From NCBI GenBank assembly GCA_903840265.1, contig CAIMFH010000190.1:124001-188000 (forward strand): a stretch of DNA of 64,000 nt, in the 5' to 3' direction. This DNA comes from an uncultured Schlesneria sp. (lineage in GTDB: Bacteria; Planctomycetota; Planctomycetia; Planctomycetales; Planctomycetaceae). The notes under the pieces were generated by a model that made no database searches, was not told the DNA's origin, and worked only from the letters and a program-made list of their open reading frames with translations. The position numbers and the translations under genes are program-made. This document shows positions 45,453-55,927 of the stretch, piece after piece. The stretch's first letter is position 1, and every line of letters begins with the position of its first letter.

Positions 45453-45905
45453 TTATTTTAAACAGCCCAATCGATGAATGATCTCATGGTAGCGTCGGCG
45501 TTGTTCCGGCGAGAACTTTCGTGGGGGCCACTCTGTTCGGGCATACCCGTCTTGTGCCCAAACAAACGCAAGCCGGTGGTCCGCACCCGCGGCGAGCAAA
45601 TATTGGACGACTTCAAGACGCCCCTCAGCGGCAGCCAACATGAGTGGTGTCACACCTGAGAATGGCCGACTAGCTGATCGCCCATTGATGTCGATCCCTT
45701 GTCGGACCAGATAATCAACGATTTGAACGTGGCCATAACGGGCCGCCCTGAACAATGCGTCGAGGGATACAGATGCGTCGTCAAACTCGGGTAAGAGCTC
45801 AATCACCAAATCAAGATGGCCCTGTTCGAGAGCTTTCGACAGTGCGCCCGAGGTACTCATGCGGCCCAAAGCAAGCTTGCGGCGAATGTCGTTGGCTGTC
45901 CCCAT
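45453..45905 (-). CDS. Cassette gene, ankyrin-repeat protein
   Basis: From ATG 45905 (15 bases after the end of element copy 6) the protein is 150 residues. Three ankyrin repeats are visible: LSKALEQGHLDLVIELL, LFRAARYGHVQIVDYLVRQGIDIN and PLMLAAAEGRLEVVQYLLAAGA. Ankyrin proteins bind other proteins and are frequent cassette cargo. The upstream codons to 46082 translate element copy 6 and are not part of the gene. Confidence 0.75.
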   Translation of the reverse strand: MGTANDIRRKLALGRMSTSGALSKALEQGHLDLVIELLPEFDDASVSLDALFRAARYGHVQIVDYLVRQGIDINGRSASRPFSGVTPLMLAAAEGRLEVVQYLLAAGADHRLAFVWAQDGYARTEWPPRKFSPEQRRRYHEIIHRLGCLK

Positions 45906-45920
45906 CGCAGTCACTTTGCA

Positions 45921-46027
45921 ACCGAACGTCAAAGGTAATTTGCCCAAGATCAACGACAGGCTTCGGCACGCCACGCCAACACTCTGAATCCCCACCGACT
46001 CCGGGTCAAGTTGACAACCCGCTTGGC
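45921..46027 (-). repeat. attC-like element copy 6 (107 bp, full)
   Basis: Ends CCGAACG (45922-45928) and CGCTTGGC (46020-46027). Core GCCAACACTCTGAATCCC and ACTCCGGGTCAAGTTGAC. The arms GTCAACTTGACCC and GGGCAAATTAC can pair imperfectly. Confidence 0.75.
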
Positions 46028-46059
46028 ATTCACATTCCGAGATTCTCGCCGCTGTTTTC

Positions 46060-46141
46060 GATTCGTCCGATTCGTGGTCCACTTCCTCTCCTATTTCCGT
46101 GCTTTCAGTGTCTTCCGTGGTTCACCTCTTCTCTGCGTTTC
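46060..46141. repeat. Dispersed repeat, TTCGTCCGATTCGTGG family
   Basis: Second copy of the element at 32166, about 80 bases, same opening and ending. A related GTTCATCCGTGCCAATCCGTGG piece lies at 46759. Confidence 0.65.
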
Positions 46142-46481
46142 AATTTTGACCCTCACAAGTTCACCGAAAGACATCGAAGTCTGCAGTGAGGAAGGCTGGG
46201 GAACGCGCTCGATGTGCCGTTGTCACAAAACACGCACTTTTTTGAGGAAAATTGCCAAAAACAGGGTCGTTTTGTCCCCCATTGTCAAGAATTGTCCTGG
46301 GGTGTCAAAATCTGTCAATAACGTGCCACGCAGCGCGGCTCATCCGGAGGTCCGATGAGGCAGTCTCCCGACATTTTCACCGCAAATTGCCGAAATAGGC
46401 AAAACACCGTCTAGCCCCGCGCACCCCGAAATGGCATAACGGCTCAATGAATATGTAACGAGATTTCAGTGGACCGTAACC

Positions 46482-46536
46482 AACGGCCACACCTGTTGAC
46501 CGCCAAACCGGGTCGACACGTGTGGCCGTTTTTTGT
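46482..46536 (+). ncRNA. Orphan terminator-like hairpin, possible small RNA 3' end
   Basis: AACGGCCACAC (46482-46492) pairs with GTGTGGCCGTT (46520-46530), an 11-bp stem with a 27-base loop, followed by TTTTG. No plus-strand gene precedes it, so it may end a short RNA. No promoter was firmly identified. Confidence 0.4.
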
Positions 46537-46855
46537 TGGAGGCAGATCCATGTGTCAGGCGCTACACCCCCAATCACAAAATCCCGCTAGACATCTCGCT
46601 GACAAAATGGGGTACCCCCCCAAAAACCTGCCATGGACTGACAAATTCTGCCATTTCGTAATGTTCGAGGCGCCGAGTGCCCTGCCTCAACCTAAACATC
46701 TGCGCAGTTGTTGCATGCGCTCGTGCGCCAGAAGACTCTGTCTCGAGCGCCTAAAAATCCGTGTTCATCCGTGCCAATCCGTGGCCTCGTCTTCATTGCC
46801 TTTTCAGCCCTTCGCGCTCAGCCCGCCTTCACCCGTCCCGATCATCAATTTTCAC

Positions 46856-46885
46856 TTTGCAATTTGCAATTTGCAATTTGCAATT
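46856..46885. repeat. Tandem AATTTGC heptamers
   Basis: Three consecutive AATTTGC units preceded by TTTGC and followed by AATT; a short AT-rich tandem in GC-rich DNA. Confidence 0.8.
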
Positions 46886-46993
46886 CCCTTTCGCATTCGT
46901 GGTGACACGCCGCCCAGTCGGATACACTTTGGGCTTCGTTTCCGTCCCGCTGGAAAAGTCAGTTTCCGTTAATTTCACCGTAAGCGATGCACC

Positions 46994-48118
46994 ATGAAAG
47001 CCGTTGCCGTTCTGCCTGGTAAGCCAAACAGCGTTCACCTCCGCGAGATCCCTCAGCCCAAGCTGAACGATCAGCCACATCCGCATGTGACGAAGATCCC
47101 CGAAGGCCGCGCCGTGCTGGTGAAAACCCTGCAAATCGGTGTCGATGCGACCGACCGCGAAATCAACGAAGCCCTCTACGGCAACGCCCCTCCCGGTGGT
47201 GAGCACCTGGTCATCGGCCACGAGAGCTTCGGTCAGGTCGTCGAGATCGGCGACAAAGTCACCGAGTTCAAAGTCGGCGACTACGTTTCCTGCACCGTTC
47301 GCCGACCGGGCGGGTCGCTGTTTGACAAAATCGGCCGCAACGACATCACCAGCGAAGAAGTCTACTACGAACGCGGCATCAACCTGTGCCACGGTTATAT
47401 GACCGAGTACTTCGTCGACGACGCCGAATACATGGTCCACGTTCCCGTCAAACTGAAACACCTGGGTGTCCTCTCCGAGCCCGCCAGCGTCTGCGCCAAG
47501 GCATTGGAGCAGGTGTTTCTGGCTCAGCAGCGCCTACAGGTCTGGAAGCCGAAGCTGGCCTTCGTCATGGGATCGGGCCAGATCGGCTTGCTCGCAACCA
47601 TGATGCTGCGCCTGCGCGGCCTGGACGTTTACACCCTGGCCACCAAGCCAGGTCCGCATCGCAAGTCCGAGATCGCTGAAGCCTACGGTGCGAAATACAT
47701 TAGTACCAAGCAGACCTCATTGCATGACTTGGCGAAGAAAGTCGGTCGCCCCGACATCATCTTCGAATGCACCGGCAACGCCGAAGCCTGCTTCCGATCG
47801 ATGGAAGTCCTGAACCTGAACGGAGCCCTTTGCTGGACCAGCATCACCGGCGGCAGTCACAAGGTCGAGATCGATGCCGCCAAGATCAACCTCGAATGGG
47901 TGTTGGGCAACAAGCTGCTGGTCTCCAGCGTGAACGGCAACCGCAGCCACTTCGAGCAAGGGATTCAAGCCCTGTCGCACGGCGAACTGACTTATCCCGG
48001 TGTGACCGAACGAATCCTGACCAACCCTGTCGATGGCTTGGACAACTACAAAGAAATGATGCGACTGCTGGTCGAAGACAAAGACGCCCTGAAGGTCTTC
48101 GTCAACGTCTCGAAGTAG
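46994..48118 (+). CDS. Glucose 1-dehydrogenase, zinc MDR family
   Basis: A 374-residue MDR oxidoreductase. [12 protein letters not shown] and [12 protein letters not shown] are catalytic-zinc region motifs; [17 protein letters not shown] is the nucleotide-binding motif. At the first zinc ligand position the sequence is [10 protein letters not shown], with Asp where Cys is usual; the same change is known from haloarchaeal glucose dehydrogenases. It oxidises glucose (or a close sugar) with NADP. C-terminus and length match the archaeal-type GlcDH group. No gluconate pathway gene is nearby, and the ribosome site is weak. Confidence 0.85.
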   Translation: MKAVAVLPGKPNSVHLREIPQPKLNDQPHPHVTKIPEGRAVLVKTLQIGVDATDREINEALYGNAPPGGEHLVIGHESFGQVVEIGDKVTEFKVGDYVSCTVRRPGGSLFDKIGRNDITSEEVYYERGINLCHGYMTEYFVDDAEYMVHVPVKLKHLGVLSEPASVCAKALEQVFLAQQRLQVWKPKLAFVMGSGQIGLLATMMLRLRGLDVYTLATKPGPHRKSEIAEAYGAKYISTKQTSLHDLAKKVGRPDIIFECTGNAEACFRSMEVLNLNGALCWTSITGGSHKVEIDAAKINLEWVLGNKLLVSSVNGNRSHFEQGIQALSHGELTYPGVTERILTNPVDGLDNYKEMMRLLVEDKDALKVFVNVSK

Positions 48119-48140
48119 TCAACAAGAAGAGTATTTGAAA

Positions 48141-48249
48141 CACAGAGGCACAGAGAACACAGAGTTGGGAGGGCGAGGCTCCCGCCGAGCCGCGATGAAC
48201 GATGGACATCCAACGCCATTCACGGCCCGATGCATGCCTCGCCCTCCCA
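48141..48249. repeat. Inverted-repeat element with GGGAGGGCGAGGC ends
   Basis: TGGGAGGGCGAGGC (48166-48179) and GCCTCGCCCTCCCA (48236-48249) are perfect 14-bp inverted ends. CACAGAGGCACAGAG just before it is a separate short dispersed word. Related half at 7727. Confidence 0.7.
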
Positions 48250-48309
48250 CAAACTGTTCCGCATCTTCGTGACTTCAGTGAGCCTTGTCATTCAAAGATA
48301 GGCTGACTT

Positions 48310-50229
48310 GTGACTGATGGACCGCGTGATCCAACTGCGCTCGATACAGCCTCGCCGAATGCACACTCGGCGGGACGCGAGGGTGCGCTGCAGGAACTCG
48401 GCGGCCTGGTTCAAAAGCTGGCGACCTCCTTGGCGAAGCTGGAGAGCGCCGCGGTCGCCCTGCAGTTGCCGGCCCTCGCAGGTCGTGAGTGGTTCGACCT
48501 GCTGCAGCGAAAGCTACTCCCGCAACTTCAAGACGGTGCCTATCTGATTGTGGCGGTCGTCGGCGGCACGAACATCGGCAAGAGCGTCGTGTTCAACCAC
48601 ATCGCGGGCTTTCGAGCGAGCGCCAGCAGCCCACTAGCCTCAGGCACCAAACACCCCGTTTGTCTGGTCCCCGAACAGTTCACCGAGACCCACGATCTGC
48701 AGTTGCTCTTCCCTTCGTTTGAACTGCGTCCCTGGGCGGGCGGCGACGAAGCTCTACAAAGCATCCCCGAGAACTGTCTGTTTTGGCGCTCGCACGAACG
48801 AGTCCCCGACAACTTGGTGATCCTCGACACTCCCGATGTCGATAGCGATGCTCCCATCAACTGGCAACGAGCCGACGCCGTTCGCCAGGCGGCGGATGTG
48901 CTAGTCGCCGTGCTGACTCAGCAAAAATACAACGATGCCGCGGTGAAACAGTTCTTTCGCAAAGCGGCAACCGAAGACAAAGCCGCGATCATCGTCTTCA
49001 ATCAGGTCGAACTCCCCGACGACGAAGAGTACTGGCCCGTCTGGCTAAACACCTTCTGCAGCGAAACCGGCCTGAAGCCCGAATACGTCTACCTCGCCCC
49101 GAACAATCGCAAAGCGGCCGAGGCGATCGCCCTCGAGTTCGAAGAACGAGAATGGCAGGGAACGACGGGGCCACAGTTGACGCAACGTGGTTCACTTTCA
49201 GAAGTCCTCTCACGACTGCGGTTCGCCGAGATCAAACTGCGAACGCTACGCGGGTCGCTGCAGTTCGTCCTCGACAGCCACAGCGGAGCCCCCGCTTACC
49301 TGGAACAGATTCGTTCGCGAGGCCAGCAGTTTCGCGATGCTGCCGGAGTTTTTCTGCGACGCAGCATGGTCCAGAACGCCGATTGGCCCACGCCGCCAAA
49401 TTCGCTGATCATCAATGACATGTGGGCCTGGTGGCGCAACCATCGCGAAGCCTGGACCGCCGGTATTCACGGCTTCTACGGACGCATCGGCGGTGCCGTG
49501 CGAACCGGCTGGCAGGCAGTTCGCACACGTCTCGGACACACCGCTGTCGAGCCCATCAGTGCGTATCGCAAGCAGGAGTGGGCCGCGATCGTGCGAGTGC
49601 TGCAGCAACTGTACGAGCAGTTGCACATCATCACCACGCTCAACAACCCTCTACTCACGGCGCGATTGAATCACTTGCTCTCGGGAACCTCATGCGAAGC
49701 ACTGCTAAGTTGCCTGCAGCAAGAGCACGACCAGTTCGACTTCGACGCATTGATCCACGAACTTGTCAGCACCGAAATGGAATGGCTGCGGACCGAGCGT
49801 CAACCACTGTTTGATCTGCTACGAAAAGTGGATGGAGCGACAGCAGTATTCCGCCCAGTCTTCACCGTGGGATTCGCTCTGAGCGGCGGTGTCGGGGCGG
49901 AGCACTTTCTGGTAGACGCTGCGACTCACACACTGACCCACATGGCCGTTGATGCCTCGGCCGTCGCAGCGACGACGGTCGCCGGTGAAGCGGCTGTGGA
50001 TGCGGCGACGGGAATGTTGGGACAGGCCAAAGCCTCGCTGCTGCGACTGCAGGGAAAGTTCACTCAACGTCGCGAAGTCTGGCTCCTGGATCAGTTGAAG
50101 CAACACTTGCTGGGTGGACTGCTGGCCGAACTGGAAGCGGGCGCCACCGTCGCCGACTCCCCCTCCTTCCATGAAGTGGCAGGATTGTTACAAGACCTGA
50201 CGCGCCGAATGGGAGAGATCGAGTCATGA
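48310..50229 (+). CDS. Dynamin-like GTPase A (50S-binding/Era-like GTPase domain)
   Basis: A 639-residue protein. The G1 P-loop is VVGGTNIGKSVVFN; G3 reads DTPDVDSD with Asp in place of the usual Gly; G4 is a weak FNQVE in place of NKxD. Helical regions follow, and a hydrophobic, Ala-rich segment (about 520-570: GFALSGGVGAEHFL, DASAVAATTVAGEAAV) could insert in membrane. The stop overlaps the ATG of the second GTPase (ATGA), so the pair is coupled. Tandem GTPases of this kind recall bacterial dynamin-like pairs, in which one partner recruits the other. The GTG start at 48310 has no good ribosome site. Confidence 0.72.
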   Translation: MTDGPRDPTALDTASPNAHSAGREGALQELGGLVQKLATSLAKLESAAVALQLPALAGREWFDLLQRKLLPQLQDGAYLIVAVVGGTNIGKSVVFNHIAGFRASASSPLASGTKHPVCLVPEQFTETHDLQLLFPSFELRPWAGGDEALQSIPENCLFWRSHERVPDNLVILDTPDVDSDAPINWQRADAVRQAADVLVAVLTQQKYNDAAVKQFFRKAATEDKAAIIVFNQVELPDDEEYWPVWLNTFCSETGLKPEYVYLAPNNRKAAEAIALEFEEREWQGTTGPQLTQRGSLSEVLSRLRFAEIKLRTLRGSLQFVLDSHSGAPAYLEQIRSRGQQFRDAAGVFLRRSMVQNADWPTPPNSLIINDMWAWWRNHREAWTAGIHGFYGRIGGAVRTGWQAVRTRLGHTAVEPISAYRKQEWAAIVRVLQQLYEQLHIITTLNNPLLTARLNHLLSGTSCEALLSCLQQEHDQFDFDALIHELVSTEMEWLRTERQPLFDLLRKVDGATAVFRPVFTVGFALSGGVGAEHFLVDAATHTLTHMAVDASAVAATTVAGEAAVDAATGMLGQAKASLLRLQGKFTQRREVWLLDQLKQHLLGGLLAELEAGATVADSPSFHEVAGLLQDLTRRMGEIES

Positions 50230-52016
50230 CGACAGAATTGGCTCAACTCGAATTGCTGGCGCATATCGACGAACTGGTCACTCAGTTATCGACGTGGTCC
50301 GCAGCACCTTCCGCATGGGAGACCGTCAGTCATGGCAAGTCTCTGGTGAAGCGGCTGCTGCAACGGATCGAACCGCTGCGCGCCCGCGTCGAAGCCCCGC
50401 TGGTCGTCGCCACGTTTGGCGGCACGGGTGTCGGTAAGAGTTCGCTGGTCAACGCGTTGATCGGCGAAGAAGTGACGATGGCCGGTCGACAGCGACCGAC
50501 AACAACCAACCCGATCGTACTGGCGCATCCGCAGACGGACCTGTCAGCCTATGACTTGCCGTTGGCCGACCTGAAAGTCGTCACTCGCGATGTTCCGCTG
50601 TTGCGAGACATTGTGCTGATCGATTGTCCCGATCCAGACACCACTGAAGGCGAAACTGCAGAGAGTAACCTCGCCAGGCTGCATCGCCTGCTCCCGTATT
50701 GTGACGTCCTGCTGTATGTCAGTACTCAGCAAAAGTACCGCTCGGCCAAAGTCAGCGATGAGCTATTGCAAGCCGCGAGCGGCTGCCGGTTAGTGTTCGT
50801 GCAGACTCACGCCGATCTTGATGAAGACATTCGCGACGACTGGCGCAAGCAACTGAGCGCGAAGTACTCGGTCAACGACCTGTTCTTCGTCGATTCCAAA
50901 CAAGCCATTCAAGAACAGCGGTCTGGAGTCAGGCCGACAGGTGAGTTCGGTCGATTGATCGACCTGCTGTTCCGAGAGCTATCGGCAGCACAACGCGTGC
51001 GTATTCGGCGAGCCAATCTGCTGGGACTGGTTCACGAAGTGGTCGAACGGGCTCGTGACACGATTGCCGGGAATGCCGCAGCCGTCGAACAGCTTGAGCA
51101 GACGCTGGCCTATCAACGCAAGCACGCCACCGAGCGCATGGCCGCTCGACTGCAGGACGAATTGCTGGTCAGTCGCGGCTTGTGGGAACAACGACTGCTC
51201 GGTCAGGTCACTCAGTTGTGGGGCTACAGTCCCTTCGCTTCGGTCTTGCGGCTGTGGCATAGCCAAGCCGCGCTGCTGGCGTCCTACACATTGATGCGAG
51301 CGAAGTCGACTGCCCAGATGGCCCTCGTCGGCGCGTTCCACGGGTCGCGCTGGCTTGCTTCACGATCCAAATCCAGCGAGGCCGATCGAAGACTGGAAGA
51401 TGTCGCAACGCTCAGTCTGAGTGACGCGGATCTTCGCGAAGCTCAACTGGTGATCGCCGGACATGTTCATACGGCACGTCTGCAGCGTTCGATGTTGATG
51501 GATCAATCCTTCGATCGACTGCGACAAGCAGCGGCCGGTGTGCAGGACGAATTCATCACGGATGCCGCTCGACGAATCGACGATCTGATCCTGGAGACAG
51601 CGCGGCGGCATTCGCACTGGTTCACACGGTTTCGTTTCGAAATCCTGTTCGCCTGCTTGCCCGCATTTTTGCTCTATCGAGTCGGTCGCAATTTCTTCTA
51701 CGACACCTTCTGGCTGGGCCAGCCGCATCTGGAAGCGAACTTCTACATTCCGGCGGCGCTGTTCCTGGTGTTGTGGTCCGCCTTGCTGGTGATGATGTTC
51801 ACGGCTCGACTGCGCAGCGGCCTGACGCGGCGAGTCCAGGAACTCGCCAGTGAATTGGCCGCAGCCAAAATGGGGGCCGGCTTGTTCCCCGAAATAGAAC
51901 ATGACTGTCGACAGTTCAGCGAAGAAAGAAATCGACTGGAGGCATTTCTGATGAAGATCGATTCGATTCGCAGCCAATACACCGGCACCAGCGAACTGGG
52001 TTCGGTGAAGGCGTAA
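50226..52016 (+). CDS. Dynamin-like GTPase B with C-terminal transmembrane pair
   Basis: A 596-residue partner. G1 is FGGTGVGKSSLVNAL; G3 is DCPDPDT, again with Asp for Gly; the base-recognition motif is VQTHADLD in place of NKxD. A long helical region (about 250-480) is followed by two hydrophobic helices (LFACLPAFLLYRVG; FYIPAALFLVLWSALLVMM) near the end, so it is a membrane-bound GTPase. The ATG overlaps the first GTPase, and a TAATG overlap links it to the symporter gene, making a three-gene unit. GGAG ten bases upstream. Confidence 0.75.
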   Translation: MTTELAQLELLAHIDELVTQLSTWSAAPSAWETVSHGKSLVKRLLQRIEPLRARVEAPLVVATFGGTGVGKSSLVNALIGEEVTMAGRQRPTTTNPIVLAHPQTDLSAYDLPLADLKVVTRDVPLLRDIVLIDCPDPDTTEGETAESNLARLHRLLPYCDVLLYVSTQQKYRSAKVSDELLQAASGCRLVFVQTHADLDEDIRDDWRKQLSAKYSVNDLFFVDSKQAIQEQRSGVRPTGEFGRLIDLLFRELSAAQRVRIRRANLLGLVHEVVERARDTIAGNAAAVEQLEQTLAYQRKHATERMAARLQDELLVSRGLWEQRLLGQVTQLWGYSPFASVLRLWHSQAALLASYTLMRAKSTAQMALVGAFHGSRWLASRSKSSEADRRLEDVATLSLSDADLREAQLVIAGHVHTARLQRSMLMDQSFDRLRQAAAGVQDEFITDAARRIDDLILETARRHSHWFTRFRFEILFACLPAFLLYRVGRNFFYDTFWLGQPHLEANFYIPAALFLVLWSALLVMMFTARLRSGLTRRVQELASELAAAKMGAGLFPEIEHDCRQFSEERNRLEAFLMKIDSIRSQYTGTSELGSVKA

Positions 52017-53050
52017 TGTCGATACCAAGTACGAACAACGGTCAGCCCTCCTCCATGCGATGGATTGTTCAATCATGGTTTCTGCTGACGCTATTGATCG
52101 TGCTTCCCGGCGGAATGGGTTACGGATTACTGGCCAGCAATGAATGGCGACAAGCGATCTCGGGTCGAATCCAGCCAGCTCCTACGACGATCGCCATTTT
52201 GTTTCTGATGGCGTTCAGCTTAGACAGCAGTCGCCTGCGGGATGCGTTTCGAACGCCCTTCCCCGTTATTTGGGGAACGGTGGTCAACATCGGCCTGCTC
52301 CCGCTGATCGCGTGGCCAGTAACGGTGTGGTTCTCATTGCCCGACTTTGCGCTGGGGTTAATGATTGCCGCGGTCGTCCCTTGCACTCTGGCCACGGCCT
52401 CGGTGTCGACGAGACAGGCCAAGGGGAACGATGCGATTTCACTTCTGATTACGTTGGTCACCAATCTCGCCTCGGTCTTCCTGACACCGCTGTGGCTGAA
52501 GTGGACGATCTCAATGGAAGCGGATATCGACCCGTGGCCGGTCATCGGCAACCTGGCCGTCACCGTCCTGCTACCGACAATCGTCGGCCAAGTCTCTCGG
52601 TTCGTACCGCTACTGGGGCCGATCGCAAAGGCGTACCGTTTTCAAATCGGTATTCTGGCACAGTGCCTGGTGTTGCTGGTCGTCTTCAAAGCGGCAATCG
52701 ATGCCGGTGGTCGACTGCAGGAGCAGGATGTCTGGCCAGCAGGATTCGAATTCGTGGCACTCGTGCTGGCCTGCACGGGAGTGCATACGGCCGCGATGTT
52801 AGTAGCCCACGTGGGCGGACGCCTCTCGGGCATCGCTCGCGAAGATCGAATCGCGACACTGTTTGCTGGAAGTCAGAAGACGCTTCCAGTGGGCTTATTG
52901 GTGGCGGCCATGCCCGCGATCACTCATGGACGCAGCCTGCCGTTCATCACCTTTCCGATACTAATCTTTCACGCCTGCCAGTTGCTAATGGATTCCGCGA
53001 TTGCGGATCGGCTGGCCAGTCGCCATCAAAAGCCGAACGCCCCAGCCTGA
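52016..53050 (+). CDS. Bile acid:sodium symporter family (BASS) transporter
   Basis: A 344-residue protein with about ten transmembrane helices (SWFLLTLLIVLPGGMG; TTIAILFLMAFSLD; LGLMIAAVVPCTLATASVS; ISLLITLVTNLASVF; GSQKTLPVGLLVA). PCTLATASVSTRQAKGNDAI in helix 4 and ASVF fit the crossover region of the fold. The family moves organic anions with sodium. Its ATG overlaps the stop of GTPase B (TAATG). The stop codon is inside the stem of the terminator just after. Confidence 0.87.
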   Translation: MSIPSTNNGQPSSMRWIVQSWFLLTLLIVLPGGMGYGLLASNEWRQAISGRIQPAPTTIAILFLMAFSLDSSRLRDAFRTPFPVIWGTVVNIGLLPLIAWPVTVWFSLPDFALGLMIAAVVPCTLATASVSTRQAKGNDAISLLITLVTNLASVFLTPLWLKWTISMEADIDPWPVIGNLAVTVLLPTIVGQVSRFVPLLGPIAKAYRFQIGILAQCLVLLVVFKAAIDAGGRLQEQDVWPAGFEFVALVLACTGVHTAAMLVAHVGGRLSGIAREDRIATLFAGSQKTLPVGLLVAAMPAITHGRSLPFITFPILIFHACQLLMDSAIADRLASRHQKPNAPA

Positions 53051-53073
53051 ATGATCAGGCCGGGGCGTTTTAT
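53036..53073 (+). terminator. Terminator after the BASS transporter
   Basis: AACGCCCC and GGGGCGTT, plus GCCTGA and TCAGGC, form a long stem with a 4-base loop and TTTTATTC; the TGA stop is part of the stem. Confidence 0.85.
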
Positions 53074-53097
53074 TCTAGCAGTCAATCACGACACGAA

Positions 53098-53550
53098 TCA
53101 CTCGTCGTCGTCATCGTCGTCTGCTTCTTCTTCCTCTTCTTCATCATCTTCCGAGCGAACTGGCTTCTTCTTTGGCTTGACGGGTTCGTCATCCAGATCG
53201 ACGACTGCCGTCTTGGCGATGACCACACCACCTTCGCCGAGGATCTCTTTAACGGGCTGAATGAAGTACAGCTTCTTGGACTTCAGCTTCAGCTGTTCGA
53301 TTTTTTCGTGAGCCGCTTCGAGTTGGTCGTAAGCGAAGCGCCCTTCTTCTTTCATGCTGCCGCTGTAGACGACCCAGACCAGTCGCTTGCGCGCCTGCAC
53401 CTTTTCTTTGGTGCGTTTCGCGCGAGGGGCAGCCGCCTTCGTCGACTTAGCGCGCGTCTTTTTTTCTTCGCCGCCCTTTTCGCCGCCAGCGGCTTCGGCC
53501 GCTTCGACTTGCTTCCGCATTTCCAACCGACTGGGTGATTTACGAGGCAT
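53098..53550 (-). CDS. Small charged protein with acidic tail, unknown
   Basis: A 150-residue cytoplasmic protein. The N-terminus (45 residues) is Lys/Glu-rich (KKTRAKSTKAAAPRAKRTK), the middle has a small mixed-charge domain (VWVVYSGSMKEEGRFAYDQ, HEKIEQLKLKSKKLYFIQPV), and the end is almost pure Asp/Glu. Such polar tails may bind nucleic acids or basic partners. No family recognised. Confidence 0.6.
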   Translation of the reverse strand: MPRKSPSRLEMRKQVEAAEAAGGEKGGEEKKTRAKSTKAAAPRAKRTKEKVQARKRLVWVVYSGSMKEEGRFAYDQLEAAHEKIEQLKLKSKKLYFIQPVKEILGEGGVVIAKTAVVDLDDEPVKPKKKPVRSEDDEEEEEEADDDDDDE

Positions 53551-54184
53551 CGCCGTTCCTGAGTCTCTTTAAATGCCGAGCAGCTTTTCCGTTACCGATC
53601 CGCGACCAGCACGTAAATCGGGGTTGGGAGTATACTGCGACCAGCAGCTGATAACCAGCGCCGCAGCATTCCAAGGCGAAATCGAGTTGGCAGTCTGCGG
53701 AATTTGGGAAACGAGTCGTATTAGATCGTCTAGATCTATTGACTGGATTGTTGTCAAATTTCGGCGAATCAAGACGCATAACAGGTTACCCAAAAACATC
53801 TTAAGCCACTTCATTCCAGTACCGTCTCAGTTGGATGGGCATTGAGTGTGGGGTGAGCGTCACTGCCCGAAATTCGCTGAACTCGATTCAACCGGCCTCT
53901 TCGTTAGAACTCATTTTCTCGAAACAACCAGAATAGTTTGTGTATCCGGACTTTCCCGACCGATGAATAGATGGAACGGGGAATCAGCGCGCCTGGGTTG
54001 GCGGAGCACGAGTTCCGTCTCCGCGGCAATTCTGGCCGGACCATGTGGTCCACCAAACGGCTGATTCGTCGTCCGGATTTCCGATGAAGTCCATTCGATG
54101 CCATTCTCGAATGTTTTGTCGCCGGATGAGCCCGTCCCAGCAGATTCGAAGACGGTCAGCGAGGAATCGAAGGAGAACCATTCC
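53551..54184. other. Gap between the divergent acidic-tail and BON genes
   Basis: About 630 bases. No gene is supported; a longer frame from 54098 enters the BON gene at its real ATG 54185. Confidence 0.4.
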
Positions 54185-55468
<1,284 letters not shown>

Positions 55469-55921
55469 TCGGATGTCCAGGGGCTTGCCCCCACGGACAC
55501 GCGATGCTTCACACGGTCGGTCTGTCATGGGCCCACAAACAAGCTCGCTTCGAGAACCTTTAAGACATAGCGTCAGCTCTATCTGCTGCAAGGCGGCCAG
55601 TTGACCGTGATCTGGCTGCCGATGAATGGCTCAGCGTCTGCGAACCCTTTCGCAGACGCTGTTTCCATTTAATGACCGGGGTCAACAACCTGATCGCCAT
55701 AATCGGTAAAGTCGGAAGATTCTCACAAGTTTTGACCTGAAAGACTCGATACATACAGCATAACCGTTCAGATCGGATGGCCGCTGGGTGTGACGAGGTC
55801 ATCAGTTGATGATCTGCAGGACACATGAGAACCATCAGACGACTCACTTCCTGAGTCACCCTGATGGCGTCACCAGCCAACTTCGGCTCGACGTCGACAG
55901 TCAGCGAATTCCCGGAGAGGA
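55469..55921. other. Gap upstream of the 204-residue lipoprotein
   Basis: 450 bases without a supported gene; only a ribosome site at its end. Confidence 0.4.
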
Positions 55922-55927
55922 ATGATG

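Larger units (their letters stand above)
46142..46993. other. Gap upstream of the glucose dehydrogenase gene
   Basis: About 850 bases with no convincing gene. It holds a REP-like CCACGCAGCGCGGCTCATCC at 46325, a terminator-like hairpin, a tandem repeat and several spacer-like TGTCAA words (46284-46318). Confidence 0.4.

Noticed and set aside
45906-46082. N-terminal extension of the ankyrin gene
   Set aside because: It runs through element copy 6; the ATG at 45905 fits the cassette layout.
46083-46993. Several short frames in the gap before glucose dehydrogenase
   Set aside because: They translate dispersed repeats and shadow other strands, without ribosome sites or protein-like composition.
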